Positions 1 through 8,217 of a stretch of 64,000 nt of DNA are shown piece after piece. The translations under genes and the position numbers were made by a program. How positions within the stretch are numbered: the stretch's first letter is position 1; each line of letters begins with the position of its first letter. Origin of the DNA: Klebsiella sp. RHBSTW-00484 (GTDB lineage: Bacteria; Pseudomonadota; Gammaproteobacteria; Enterobacterales; Enterobacteriaceae); the NCBI RefSeq assembly GCF_013705725.1, contig NZ_CP055481.1:496001-560000 (forward strand), read 5' to 3'. The notes under the pieces are model-generated. The model saw only the letters and a program-made list of their open reading frames with translations. It was not told the origin of the DNA and did no database searches.

Positions 1-606
1 GCCGACATCCTGCTGTATCAGACCAATCAGGTTCCGGTCGGTGAAGACCAGAAACAGCATCTGGAGCTGAGCCGCGATATTGCCCAGCGCTTCAACGCTA
101 TTTATGGCGATGTGTTTAAAGTCCCTGAGCCGTTTATTCCGAAATCTGGCGCTCGCGTGATGTCGCTGCTGGAGCCGACCAAAAAGATGTCCAAGTCAGA
201 CGATAACCGTAACAACGTGATCGGCCTGCTGGAAGACCCGAAATCGGTAGTGAAAAAGATCAAACGTGCGGTGACTGATTCCGATGAGCCACCCGTTGTG
301 CGCTACGACATCCAGGACAAAGCGGGTGTTTCCAACCTGTTGGATATCCTCTCTGGCGTAACGGGTCAGAGCATCCCTGAGCTGGAGCAGCACTTTGAAG
401 GCAAAATGTACGGCCACCTGAAAGGCGAAGTCGCCGATGCGGTATCCGGCATGCTAACCGAACTGCAGGAGCGCTATAACCGTTTCCGCGACGATGAAGC
501 TTTCCTGAATCAGGTGATGAAAGAGGGCGCGGAGAAAGCCAGCGCTCGCGCTTCTGTTACGTTGAAGGCGGTCTACGAAGCGATTGGTTTCGTCGCTAAG
601 CCTTAA
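1..606 (+). CDS. trpS: Tryptophan--tRNA ligase, C-terminal part (5' end outside the window)
   Basis: Class I aminoacyl-tRNA synthetase that charges tRNA-Trp with tryptophan in the cytoplasm. The frame is open from base 1, so the gene starts upstream; 201 residues are present of about 334 expected, and roughly the first 133 are missing with the HIGH-type ATP motif. The second class I signature KMSKS is intact at 184-198. The helical C-terminal region follows and the protein ends in AKP, as in E. coli TrpS. In E. coli it is the last gene of the dam-rpe-gph-trpS cluster, next to yhfZ, as here. A strong terminator follows directly. Identity is secure; only the truncation is a limit. Confidence 0.97.
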   Translation, partial: ADILLYQTNQVPVGEDQKQHLELSRDIAQRFNAIYGDVFKVPEPFIPKSGARVMSLLEPTKKMSKSDDNRNNVIGLLEDPKSVVKKIKRAVTDSDEPPVVRYDIQDKAGVSNLLDILSGVTGQSIPELEQHFEGKMYGHLKGEVADAVSGMLTELQERYNRFRDDEAFLNQVMKEGAEKASARASVTLKAVYEAIGFVAKP

Positions 607-632
607 TCTATCTGATGGTTGCCGTCATATCC

Positions 633-662
633 AAAGCCGGGTGCAATGCATCCGGCTTTTTA
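633..662 (+). terminator. Rho-independent terminator after trpS
   Basis: A stem starting AAAGCCGG and closing with CCGGCTTT, about 12 bp including one G-U pair, has a 3-base loop and is followed by a short T run. It separates trpS from the yhf operon. Confidence 0.85.
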
Positions 663-707
663 ATTTGTGATAGCTGTCGTGATTTGATTATTTGCTCCTT
701 GTTAATT

Positions 708-751
708 ATCTTCAGTTTAGTGAAGATATAAATATTCAATTTAGTGAAGAT
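708..751 (+). promoter_or_regulatory. Tandem inverted-repeat operators upstream of yhfZ
   Basis: Two 20 bp dyads lie at 708-727 (ATCTTCA-N6-TGAAGAT, perfect 7 bp arms) and 732-751 (ATATTCA-N6-TGAAGAT, one arm mismatch). Their starts are 24 bp apart, about two helical turns on the same DNA face. The second ends 5 bp before the yhfZ start codon. A third palindrome with the same TTCA-N6-TGAA core lies before yhfX. The inference is autoregulation by YhfZ; binding has not been shown here. Confidence 0.6.
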
Positions 752-756
752 TATAG

Positions 757-1662
757 ATGCGTCGGACATTCATTAAAAAAGAGGGCATGGCACTAACGAC
801 CCTGGCTCGTTATTTGCTGGGCGAGCAGTGCGGTAATCGCCTGAAAACGATTGATGAGTTAGCGGGGGAGTGCGGCTCTTCCGTTGGGCTGACTCAGGCG
901 GCGTTAAAAACGCTGGAGTCTTCCGGGGCCATTCGAATCGAACGCCGCGGGCGCAACGGCAGTTACCTGGTTGAGATGGATAACAAGGCCCTATTGGCGC
1001 ATATCGATATCACCAACGTCGTTTGCGCAATGCCTCTGCCCTATACGCGATTGTATGAGGGGCTGGCGAGCGGGCTGAAAGCGCAGTTTGAAGGTATACC
1101 TTTTTACTATGCGCATATGCGCGGCGCGGACATTCGCGTGGAGTGCTTACTTAACGGTGTTTACGACATGGCGGTGGTTTCGCGCCTGGCGGCAGAAAGT
1201 TATTTAGCTCAGAGCGGGCTGCGGATGGTAATGGCCCTTGGGCCGCACAGCTATGTTGGTGAGCACCAGCTGATTTGCCGGAAAGGCGCAATCGATTCGG
1301 TGCGGCGAGTGGGGCTTGATAACCGCTCGGCGGACCAGAAAATTATGACCGAAATTTATTTTGCCAATAGCGACGTAGAGCGCGTCGACCTCTCTTATCA
1401 CGAGAGTCTAAGTCGCATCGTCAAAGGCGAAATTGACGCTGTTATCTGGAACGTCACCGCTGGCGCGGAGCTGGCCATGTTAGGGCTGGAAGCCCTGCCG
1501 TTAAGTGATGACCCGCGTTTTTTGCAGGCGACTGAGGCGGTAGTGTTGGCCAGGGCAGATGATTACCCGATTCAACATTTGCTACGTGCAGTCGTTGATA
1601 AACAGGCGCTATTAGCTCATCAACAACGGGTGGTGAGCGGAGAGCAAGAGCCAAGCTATTAA
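757..1662 (+). CDS. yhfZ: YhfZ, DNA-binding regulator of the yhf operon (inferred)
   Basis: 301 residues, the same length as E. coli YhfZ. Residues about 15-75 form a winged helix-turn-helix of GntR-like look (TIDELAGECGSS..., then LESSGAIRIERRGRNGSYL, with a basic wing). The remainder resembles a periplasmic-binding-protein-like effector domain, so it is probably a ligand-responsive transcription factor. No strong ribosome-binding site precedes the ATG at 757, and the second upstream palindrome overlaps the place where one would be, which would suit autorepression. An in-frame ATG at 787 has an AAGAGG only 2 bases away, too close. It is the first gene of a co-directional operon. The ligand and physiological role are unknown. 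Confidence 0.85.
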   Translation: MRRTFIKKEGMALTTLARYLLGEQCGNRLKTIDELAGECGSSVGLTQAALKTLESSGAIRIERRGRNGSYLVEMDNKALLAHIDITNVVCAMPLPYTRLYEGLASGLKAQFEGIPFYYAHMRGADIRVECLLNGVYDMAVVSRLAAESYLAQSGLRMVMALGPHSYVGEHQLICRKGAIDSVRRVGLDNRSADQKIMTEIYFANSDVERVDLSYHESLSRIVKGEIDAVIWNVTAGAELAMLGLEALPLSDDPRFLQATEAVVLARADDYPIQHLLRAVVDKQALLAHQQRVVSGEQEPSY

Positions 1663-1678
1663 CATTAAGGCAGTGACT

Positions 1679-2041
1679 ATGGAAAACAGGCTCAACTTGC
1701 TGTGTGAGGCAGGGATTATCGACCAGGATATTTGTCGCGGAATGATGCAGGTCGTCCGCCAGCTGGACGAGCAGTGGCATCTTCCCGTCTTTAGCGAGCA
1801 GGGAGAAATCGCGATAACTCATATGGCAAATGCGCTGATGCGCAGCCGCCGCGGTGAGGTTATTGAGCCGCTGGATGAGGAGTTCATGGCAGAGATAACC
1901 AGTTCGGCTTATTGGGATGAGATTCATCAATTGCATCAGGTGATGATGCAGGAATTTGACGTCACTCTACATGCTAATGAAAAAGGTTATTTGCTGGCTA
2001 ACTGGTATGGGTTGTGGGGAGCGGCGCAGCAGGCCGTGTGA
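1679..2041 (+). CDS. yhfY: YhfY, stand-alone PRD-domain protein
   Basis: A 120-residue protein consisting of one PTS regulation domain (PRD). The signature histidine is His48 in AITHMANALMRSRRG, and the typical C-terminal helix motif GYLLANWYG is present. PRDs are normally phosphorylated by HPr or EIIB proteins and sit inside antiterminators or activators; here there is no DNA- or RNA-binding domain and no PTS gene nearby. ATG at 1679 is chosen over an in-frame GTG at 1673 because AAGG at 1667-1670 is properly spaced only for the ATG, and this matches the E. coli length. It may modulate YhfZ or an operon enzyme by protein contact, which is speculation. Confidence 0.85.
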   Translation: MENRLNLLCEAGIIDQDICRGMMQVVRQLDEQWHLPVFSEQGEIAITHMANALMRSRRGEVIEPLDEEFMAEITSSAYWDEIHQLHQVMMQEFDVTLHANEKGYLLANWYGLWGAAQQAV

Positions 2042-2070
2042 AGAATATTGGGAATTGGCGCTATGCGACT

Positions 2071-2096
2071 TAAATATTCAAAAAAATGAATATTTA
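2071..2096 (+). promoter_or_regulatory. Perfect palindrome between yhfY and yhfX, candidate YhfZ operator
   Basis: Two perfect 10 bp arms, TAAATATTCA and TGAATATTTA, flank six A residues. The TTCA-N6-TGAA core and spacer length match the two palindromes before yhfZ. It lies 28 bp upstream of the yhfX start in an 83 bp gap, the largest inside the operon. It could be an internal operator/promoter region or an mRNA hairpin; no T run follows, so a terminator is less likely. Confidence 0.55.
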
Positions 2097-2124
2097 AAAA
2101 AGGAATAAAAGCAGAGGCAAGTAA

Positions 2125-3288
2125 ATGTTTATTAAAGCATTACAACGGCAGAACCCGGCGCTGATTGCGACGGCGCTCCGCTTCTGGCAGCAAGGGCTTA
2201 TCGCCCCGGATAGCTGGGTTATTGATGTCGATCAGGTGCTGGAAAATGGCAAGCTGCTGCTGAAGACCGCGCAGCAATATGGAATCAGCCTGTACTTGAT
2301 GACCAAGCAGATTGGTCGAAATCCGTGGCTGGCAGAAAAGCTGTTGGCGCTGGGGTATCAGGGCATTGTTGTTGTGGATTACAAAGAGAGTCGGGTGATG
2401 CGCCGGGCCGGCTTGCCCGTTTCCCATCAGGGCCATCTGGTGCAAATCCCTTCCGCGCAGGTAGCGGGTGCGGTAGAGCAGGGTACCGAAGTTATTACCC
2501 TGTTCTCTCTGGAGAAAGCTCGGCAAGTTTCTGCGGCGGCGGTAGCAAGCGGTCGGACGCAGGCGGTCATGCTTAAGGTCTATGGCGAGAGCGATTTCCT
2601 CTATCCGGGACAGGAGAGCGGATTCGCGTTGGCTGAGCTGGACAACGTGGTGGCTCATCTTCGCAGCCTGCCAGGTATTGAACTGACCGGGCTCACCCAC
2701 TTCCCTTGCCTGCTGTGGAATGACGAACAGGAAAAAATTCTGCCAACGCCGAATTTCCGCTCTTTGCTCGCCGCCAGAGACAAGCTCGAAAGTCTCGGCG
2801 TGACGGTTCAGCAACTGAATGCGCCTTCGGCAACCAGCTGCAGCTCTCTGCCGCTACTGGCGGAGTTTGGCGTCACCCACGCTGAGCCGGGGCATGCGCT
2901 GACCGGTACCATCCCCGCCAACCAGCAGGGAGATCAACCGGAGCGTGTTGCCATGCTGTGGCTGAGTGAAATTTCCCACCATTTTGCCGGGCAAAGCTAT
3001 TGCTACGGCGGCGGCTATTATCGGCGTGGTCATGCTAAGCATGCGCTGGTATTCGCTCCGGCCAGCCAAAACGCCCAACTGGCGCAGCTTAACGCGGTAG
3101 ATGACAGCAGCATTGATTACTACCTGCCGCTGGAAGGTGAGTTCCCGATCGGCAGCGCGGCAATCTTCTGTTTCCGCACGCAGATTTTCGTTACCCGTAG
3201 CGACGTGGTGCTGGTTGCGGGTATTCAAAGCGGTAACCCTGAAATCGTTGCCCGCTACGACAGCCTTGGCAACGTACTGGAGGACTAA
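2125..3288 (+). CDS. yhfX: YhfX, PLP-dependent alanine racemase-like protein
   Basis: 387 residues, full length compared with E. coli YhfX. The N-terminal barrel has the look of fold type III PLP enzymes (alanine racemase/D-threonine aldolase-like), with Lys61 in [11 protein letters not shown] as the likely Schiff-base lysine. HFPCLLWN and [10 protein letters not shown], the latter resembling the phosphate-binding and C-terminal loops of that fold, follow. The [14 protein letters not shown] and [11 protein letters not shown] stretches are conserved in the YhfX family. The stop codon overlaps the yhfW start (TAATG), so the two are probably translationally coupled. The substrate is unknown; an amino-acid racemase or aldolase is the family-level expectation. 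Confidence 0.85.
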   Translation: MFIKALQRQNPALIATALRFWQQGLIAPDSWVIDVDQVLENGKLLLKTAQQYGISLYLMTKQIGRNPWLAEKLLALGYQGIVVVDYKESRVMRRAGLPVSHQGHLVQIPSAQVAGAVEQGTEVITLFSLEKARQVSAAAVASGRTQAVMLKVYGESDFLYPGQESGFALAELDNVVAHLRSLPGIELTGLTHFPCLLWNDEQEKILPTPNFRSLLAARDKLESLGVTVQQLNAPSATSCSSLPLLAEFGVTHAEPGHALTGTIPANQQGDQPERVAMLWLSEISHHFAGQSYCYGGGYYRRGHAKHALVFAPASQNAQLAQLNAVDDSSIDYYLPLEGEFPIGSAAIFCFRTQIFVTRSDVVLVAGIQSGNPEIVARYDSLGNVLED

Positions 3289-4511
3289 TGGCGCGATTTG
3301 TGGTGTTGGTGATAGATAGCTTTGGCGTCGGCGCGATGGCCGATGTTCCCGAAGTGAGGCCGCAGGATATCGGTGCGAATACCTGTGGACATATCTTGCA
3401 GCGTTTTCCCGCGCTGCGTCTGCCGACGCTAGAAAAACTGGGCCTGATAAACGCCCTCGGTTTTGCTCCTGGTGTGATGCAGCCTTCTGAAGATGCCGTA
3501 TGGGGAACCGCAGAACTTGAGCATGAGGGTGGCGATACCTTTATGGGACATCAGGAGATTTTAGGGACTAAACCCCGGACTCCTCTGCGGATGCCGTTTA
3601 ATGATGTCATCGATAAAGTTGAAGCCGCGCTGCTTGCCGCCGGACATCAAACAGAGCGCCACGGCAAAGGTCCATTTTGGCTATTGGTGGACGGTGCGGT
3701 GGCGGTTGGCGATAACCTCGAAGCCGATCTGGGGCAGGTTTACAACATAACCGGCAATCTGAGTGAAAAAAGCTTTGCTGAGGTGAAGGCCATCGGCCGG
3801 ACGGTACGTGAACAGGCCTCAGTGGGACGCGTTATCGCCTTTGGCGGTCAGCTCACCAGTACGCAGAACATCTTTGATGCTGTGGAAGAAAAAGAGGGCG
3901 GCTATATCGGCATCAACGCGCCGCGCTCGGGAGCCTATAAGCAGGGATTTCAGGTTGTGCATATGGGCTACGGCGTTAACGAGCAGGTGCAGGTTCCTGC
4001 CCAGTTGTTTGCGGTTGACGTACCGACGGTACTCGTTGGCAAGGTCGCTGATATCGTTAGTAATCCCCATGGCATCAGTTGGGAAAATCTGGTCGATAGC
4101 CAGCAGATTATGGAGATCACCCGGGCGGAGTTTAACCGCCGGGAGACGGCATTTATCTGCACCAATATTCAGGAAACCGATCTGGCGGGTCATGCTGAAG
4201 ATGTTGAGCGCTATGTCGACAGACTGAAGCTGGTAGATGAACAACTGGCCCTGCTGATGGCGGATATGCGCCCGGATGATTGTCTGGTGGTGATGGCTGA
4301 CCACGGTAACGATCCGACGATAGGCCATAGCAAACATACGCGTGAGAAGGTGCCTTTGCTGGTGTGGTCACCAGGACAATCCTCTGCGCAGCTCGGGACT
4401 CGGCGCACCTTGTCGGATGTCGGGGCCACCGTTTGCGACTTTTTCGGCGCTCGCGCTCCGGAAAATGGGCGTTCTTTCCTTTCGCTTTTACTGCCCGCAA
4501 GGAATACATAA
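3288..4511 (+). CDS. yhfW: YhfW, phosphopentomutase-like metalloenzyme
   Basis: 407 residues, a member of the alkaline phosphatase superfamily closest to phosphopentomutase (DeoB). The N-terminal metal site is seen in [12 protein letters not shown] (Asp10). Thr84 in [10 protein letters not shown] is in the position of the phosphorylated nucleophile of DeoB. The C-terminal metal-binding run is [21 protein letters not shown]. All key residues of the fold appear present, so it should be active as a phosphomutase or phosphohydrolase. The substrate is unknown. The start overlaps the yhfX stop and the stop overlaps the php start. Confidence 0.87.
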   Translation: MARFVVLVIDSFGVGAMADVPEVRPQDIGANTCGHILQRFPALRLPTLEKLGLINALGFAPGVMQPSEDAVWGTAELEHEGGDTFMGHQEILGTKPRTPLRMPFNDVIDKVEAALLAAGHQTERHGKGPFWLLVDGAVAVGDNLEADLGQVYNITGNLSEKSFAEVKAIGRTVREQASVGRVIAFGGQLTSTQNIFDAVEEKEGGYIGINAPRSGAYKQGFQVVHMGYGVNEQVQVPAQLFAVDVPTVLVGKVADIVSNPHGISWENLVDSQQIMEITRAEFNRRETAFICTNIQETDLAGHAEDVERYVDRLKLVDEQLALLMADMRPDDCLVVMADHGNDPTIGHSKHTREKVPLLVWSPGQSSAQLGTRRTLSDVGATVCDFFGARAPENGRSFLSLLLPARNT

Positions 4512-5389
4512 TGATGATTGATAGCTCCGGTTATACCTATGCACATGAGCATTTGCACATTGATTTGTCCGGCTTTAAAGGCAACATCGATTGTCGCCTG
4601 GATCAATACGAACTGATTCGTAACGAGATGCGCGATTTAATGCACCTCGGCGTGCGCAATATTGTTGAGATGACCAACCGCTACATGGGGCGCAACCCGT
4701 CCTTTATGTTGGATCTGATGCGCGACACCGGTATCAACGTGATTGCCTGCACCGGTTACTATCAGCACGCTTTCTTTCCTGAGCACGTTGCTACCCGTTC
4801 TGCGCAGGAACTGGCGCAGGAGATGATCGATGAGATCGAAATCGGTATTGATGGTACGCCGCTCAAAGCCGGAATTATCGCGGAAATCGGCTCCAGTGAA
4901 GGGGTGATTACCGATCTGGAAGCCAAAGTGTTTAGCGCCGCAGCGCTGGCCCATAACGCGACCGGACGGCCTATCTCAACGCACACCTCGTTCAGCACCA
5001 TGGGGCTGGAACAGCTCGCACTGCTGAAACAGCACGGCGTCGATCTCTCCCGCGTAGTCATCGGCCATTGCGACCTGAAGGATAACCTCGACGATATTTT
5101 GCGCATGATCGATCTTGGCGCTTACGTTCAGTTCGACACAATTGGCAAAAACAATTATTACCCGGACGCAAAACGCATCGCTATGCTGCTCGCCCTGCGT
5201 GAAAGGGGGCGACTGGACCACGTCATGCTGTCGATGGATATCACCCGCCGTTCTCACTTAAAGGCCAATGGTGGTAACGGTTACGACTACCTGTTGACCA
5301 CCTTTGTCCCTCAGCTTTACCAGGCTGGTTTCAGCCAGGCCGATGTGGATCTGATGTTACGTACTAACCCTACTCAATTTTTCCTGTAA
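4511..5389 (+). CDS. php: Php (YhfV), phosphotriesterase homology protein
   Basis: 292 residues of amidohydrolase/phosphotriesterase fold. The binuclear metal ligands are visible at the positions known for E. coli Php: His12 and His14 (AHEHLH), Glu125 (GIIAEIG, in place of the carboxylated Lys of true phosphotriesterases), His158 (STHTSF), His186 (IGHCDLKD) and Asp243 (LSMDITRR). An intact hydrolase is expected. Real phosphotriesterase activity is not expected from the family; lactones or phosphoesters are possible substrates. ATG at 4511 is used because it overlaps the yhfW stop and is 7 bases after AAGGA; ATG at 4514 is the alternative. A longer upstream reading frame runs inside yhfW and is not credible. 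Confidence 0.88.
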   Translation: MMIDSSGYTYAHEHLHIDLSGFKGNIDCRLDQYELIRNEMRDLMHLGVRNIVEMTNRYMGRNPSFMLDLMRDTGINVIACTGYYQHAFFPEHVATRSAQELAQEMIDEIEIGIDGTPLKAGIIAEIGSSEGVITDLEAKVFSAAALAHNATGRPISTHTSFSTMGLEQLALLKQHGVDLSRVVIGHCDLKDNLDDILRMIDLGAYVQFDTIGKNNYYPDAKRIAMLLALRERGRLDHVMLSMDITRRSHLKANGGNGYDYLLTTFVPQLYQAGFSQADVDLMLRTNPTQFFL

Positions 5390-5399
5390 GGACATAGAG

Positions 5400-5753
5400 A
5401 TGAAAAAGATTGGTGTTGCTGGATTACAGCGCGAGCTGATTAAAAAAACGATTGAAAATACGGCACCGGGTTGTTTCGAGGTGTTCATCTACAACGACAT
5501 GGAAGCGGCCATGAAGGTGAAAAACGGCCAGCTGGATTACTACATTGGCGCGTGCAACACCGGTGCTGGCGCGGCGCTTTCCATTGCGATAGCCATTATC
5601 GGGTTCAACAAAAGCTGCACCATTGCTAAGCCGGGCATTAAGGCGAAAGAGGATCAGATTGCAAAAATGGTGGCGGAAGGAAGAGTCGCGTTTGGCCTTT
5701 CTGTTGAACATATTGAGCGTGCGATCCCATTATTGATCAACCATTTAAAATAA
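5400..5753 (+). CDS. yhfU: YhfU, small glycine-rich DUF2620 protein
   Basis: 117 residues, cytoplasmic by composition. A Rossmann-like start (KKIGVAGLQ) is followed by a glycine/alanine-rich stretch around residues 47-68 (YYIGACNTGAGAALSIAIAI) typical of this family. It lies 10 bp after php and 12 bp before the membrane protein YhfT. The constant pairing of a small glycine-rich protein with a polytopic membrane protein suggests a two-part transporter or a cytoplasmic component of one; this is inference. No enzymatic motif was recognised. Confidence 0.83.
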   Translation: MKKIGVAGLQRELIKKTIENTAPGCFEVFIYNDMEAAMKVKNGQLDYYIGACNTGAGAALSIAIAIIGFNKSCTIAKPGIKAKEDQIAKMVAEGRVAFGLSVEHIERAIPLLINHLK

Positions 5754-5765
5754 AAAGGCACTGTT

Positions 5766-7070
5766 ATGGCGCTTTATATTCAACTCATTGTGGTGGCTTG
5801 TCTGACGGGGATGACGTCGTTACTGGCGCACCGGTCAGCCGCGGTTTTTCATGATGGTATTCGCCCGATCCTCCCGCAGCTGATTGAAGGCAATATGCAT
5901 CGTCGGGAAGCGGGCAGTATCGCATTTGGTTTAAGTATTGGCTTTGTTGCTTCAGTCGGGATTTCGTTTACGTTAAAAACCGGGCTGCTGAACGCCTGGC
6001 TGCTGTTTCTGCCTACCGATATCCTCGGCGTACTGGCAGCGAACAGTATTCTGGCTTTCGGTCTGGGCGCGGTTTGGGGCGTTCTGATTCTTACCTGTCT
6101 GCTGCCGGTTAACCATCTGCTGACGGCGCTACCGGTCGATGTATTGGGATCGTTGGGCGAATTGAGTTCACCGGTGGTATCCGCTTTTGCACTGTTCCCG
6201 TTGGTGGCCATTTTCTACCAGTTCGGCTGGAAAAGCAGTCTGCTGGCGGCGGTTGTTGTACTGATTACGCGCGTACTGGTCGTCCGCTACTTCCCGCATC
6301 TCAACCCTGAGTCGATTGAGATTTTCGTTGGCATGGTGATGCTGTTGGCGATCGCGATTACCCAAGACCTGCGCAATCGCGGTAGCGAGGATCACGACGC
6401 CAGCGGGATGTCGGTATTTGAAGAGCGCACGTCGCGGATAATCAAAAACCTGCCGTATATCGCGATTGTTGGCGCGCTGATTGCGGCGGTAGCCAGCATG
6501 AAGATTTTTGCCGGTAGCGAGGTGTCCATCTTTACTCTCGAAAAAGCGTATTCGGCAGGCGTGACGCCGGAGCAGTCGCAAACGCTGATTAACCAGGCGG
6601 CGCTGGCAGAGTTTATGCGTGGTCTGGGCTTCGTGCCGATGATCGCCACTACCGCGCTGGCTACTGGGGTTTATGCGGTTGCTGGTTTCACCTTCGTCTA
6701 CGCGGTGGGTTACCTGGCACCGAATCCATGGATTGCCGCACTGCTGGGCGCTCTGGTGATTTCGGCGGAAGTGCTGTTGCTGCGTTCAATTGGTAAGTGG
6801 CTGGGACGCTATCCATCAGTGCGCAATGCGTCAGATAACATTCGTAATGCGATGAATATGCTGATGGAAATGGCGCTGCTGGTTGGCTCTATTTTTGCCT
6901 CCATCAAAATGGCTGGCTATACCGGTTTCTCGATTACCGCTGCGATTTACTTCCTCAATGAGTCGTTGGGGCGTCCGGTGCAAAAAATGGCCGCGCCGGT
7001 TGTGGCAGTCATGATTACCGGTATCGTGCTGAATATTCTGTTCTGGCTCGGATTATTTATTCCGGCATAA
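5766..7070 (+). CDS. yhfT: YhfT, polytopic inner-membrane protein, probable transporter
   Basis: 434 residues, very hydrophobic, with about 10-12 predicted membrane segments (for example the stretches near residues 85-120, 130-165, 235-250, 290-330 and 410-432). A conserved HRREAGSIAFG loop lies between the early segments. No known transporter signature was recognised. Position directly after yhfU and before the PLP enzyme yhfS suggests it imports the compound that the operon's enzymes process. E. coli YhfT has the same length and neighbours. Function is inferred from topology and context only. Confidence 0.82.
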   Translation: MALYIQLIVVACLTGMTSLLAHRSAAVFHDGIRPILPQLIEGNMHRREAGSIAFGLSIGFVASVGISFTLKTGLLNAWLLFLPTDILGVLAANSILAFGLGAVWGVLILTCLLPVNHLLTALPVDVLGSLGELSSPVVSAFALFPLVAIFYQFGWKSSLLAAVVVLITRVLVVRYFPHLNPESIEIFVGMVMLLAIAITQDLRNRGSEDHDASGMSVFEERTSRIIKNLPYIAIVGALIAAVASMKIFAGSEVSIFTLEKAYSAGVTPEQSQTLINQAALAEFMRGLGFVPMIATTALATGVYAVAGFTFVYAVGYLAPNPWIAALLGALVISAEVLLLRSIGKWLGRYPSVRNASDNIRNAMNMLMEMALLVGSIFASIKMAGYTGFSITAAIYFLNESLGRPVQKMAAPVVAVMITGIVLNILFWLGLFIPA

Positions 7071-7085
7071 CAAGGAGCGTGGGTC

Positions 7086-8174
7086 ATGAGAACCTTTCCG
7101 CTGGAAAGTCTGTCGCTGGTTGAAGCCCAACATAAGCAGTTCGCGTTGGTGGATGCTATCTGTCGTCATTTTCCTGGGGCAGATTTCCTGCGCGGCGGTG
7201 ACTTTGGCCTGGCGTCGGGGCTGAATCAGCCCCGCGTCACACAGCGCGTCGAAGCGGTGCTGGCCGATGCATTTCATGCTGAGGCCGCCGTGTTGGTGCA
7301 GGGGGCCGGGACCGGGGCGATTCGTGCGGCGATAGCGGCATTAGTGAAGCCCGGCGGTACGCTATTAATCCACGATGCGCCGGTCTATCCGACGACCGCG
7401 GTGATTATTGAGCAGATGGGGCTAAAGCCAATCCGCGTGGACTTTAACGATCTGGCGGCGCTCTCGGTGACGGTGGCTCAGCATCGACCCGATGCGGCGC
7501 TGGTGCAGCATACGCGCCAGCGTCCTGAAGACAGCTACCATTTGGCAGAGGTGCTCTCTGTGCTTAATGAGCTGCACGTTCCGACGCTGACCGACGATAA
7601 CTACGCGGTGATGAAGGTGGCGAATATCGGCTGCGAATGCGGTGCGACGCTGGCGACCTTTTCCTGCTTTAAGCTGTTTGGCCCGGAAGGCGTTGGTGCG
7701 GTAGTGGGTCGTGCCGACGCTGTTGCCCGCATCCGCGCCAGCATGTATTCCGGCGGTAGCCAGATTCAGGGGGCACAGGCGTTGGAAGTGCTGCGTGGAC
7801 TGGTGTTCGCTCCGGTGATGCACGCGGTGCAGGCGGGGGTAACGGAGCGTTTGCTGTTGCAACTGAATCACGGTGTGGTGCCGCAGGTTAAACAGGCGAT
7901 TATCGCCAATGCACAATCTCGGGTCCTGCTGGTGGAGTTTCATCAGCCGATTGCTGAGCAGGTGCTGGCTAACGCGCAGCAGCTTGGGGCGTTGCCGTAT
8001 CCGGTTGGCGCGGAGTCAAAATATGAAATCCCGCCGTTGTTCTATCGCTTATCCGGAACCTTCCGTGAGGCAAACCCGGGTATTGAACGCTATGCGATTC
8101 GTATTAACCCTAATCGTAGCGGTGAGGAAACAGTGTTGAGAATATTGCAGCAAAGCTGTGAGGACGTGCAGTAA
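7086..8174 (+). CDS. yhfS: YhfS, fold type I PLP-dependent enzyme (aminotransferase-like)
   Basis: 362 residues. The PLP-binding features are visible: Gly-rich phosphate loop VQGAGTGAIRAAI (71-83), Asp170-Asp171-Asn172 for the pyridine nitrogen, and Lys196 in FSCFKLFGPEGVG as the Schiff-base lysine. The fold resembles cysteine-desulfurase/allinase-like and selenocysteine-synthase-like aminotransferases. It is the last gene of the operon, 15 bp after yhfT. With YhfX it gives the operon two separate PLP enzymes, which suggests an amino compound as substrate. The exact reaction is unknown. Confidence 0.86.
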   Translation: MRTFPLESLSLVEAQHKQFALVDAICRHFPGADFLRGGDFGLASGLNQPRVTQRVEAVLADAFHAEAAVLVQGAGTGAIRAAIAALVKPGGTLLIHDAPVYPTTAVIIEQMGLKPIRVDFNDLAALSVTVAQHRPDAALVQHTRQRPEDSYHLAEVLSVLNELHVPTLTDDNYAVMKVANIGCECGATLATFSCFKLFGPEGVGAVVGRADAVARIRASMYSGGSQIQGAQALEVLRGLVFAPVMHAVQAGVTERLLLQLNHGVVPQVKQAIIANAQSRVLLVEFHQPIAEQVLANAQQLGALPYPVGAESKYEIPPLFYRLSGTFREANPGIERYAIRINPNRSGEETVLRILQQSCEDVQ

Positions 8175-8183
8175 TGCAATTTG

Positions 8184-8209
8184 TAGCCCGGCGGTTATGC
8201 GCCGGGCTA
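8184..8209. terminator. Hairpin between the convergent yhfS and cysG genes
   Basis: A perfect 10 bp stem (TAGCCCGGCG with CGCCGGGCTA) and a 6-base loop lie in the 43 bp gap between the two stops. There is no T run on either strand, so it may be a REP-like palindromic unit protecting both 3' ends rather than a classical terminator. Confidence 0.55.
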
Positions 8210-8217
8210 TAGCGTCA

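Noticed and set aside
2140..2814. 224-codon minus-strand frame inside yhfX
   Set aside because: yhfX is well supported by length, motifs and operon structure, and the antisense translation resembles nothing known.
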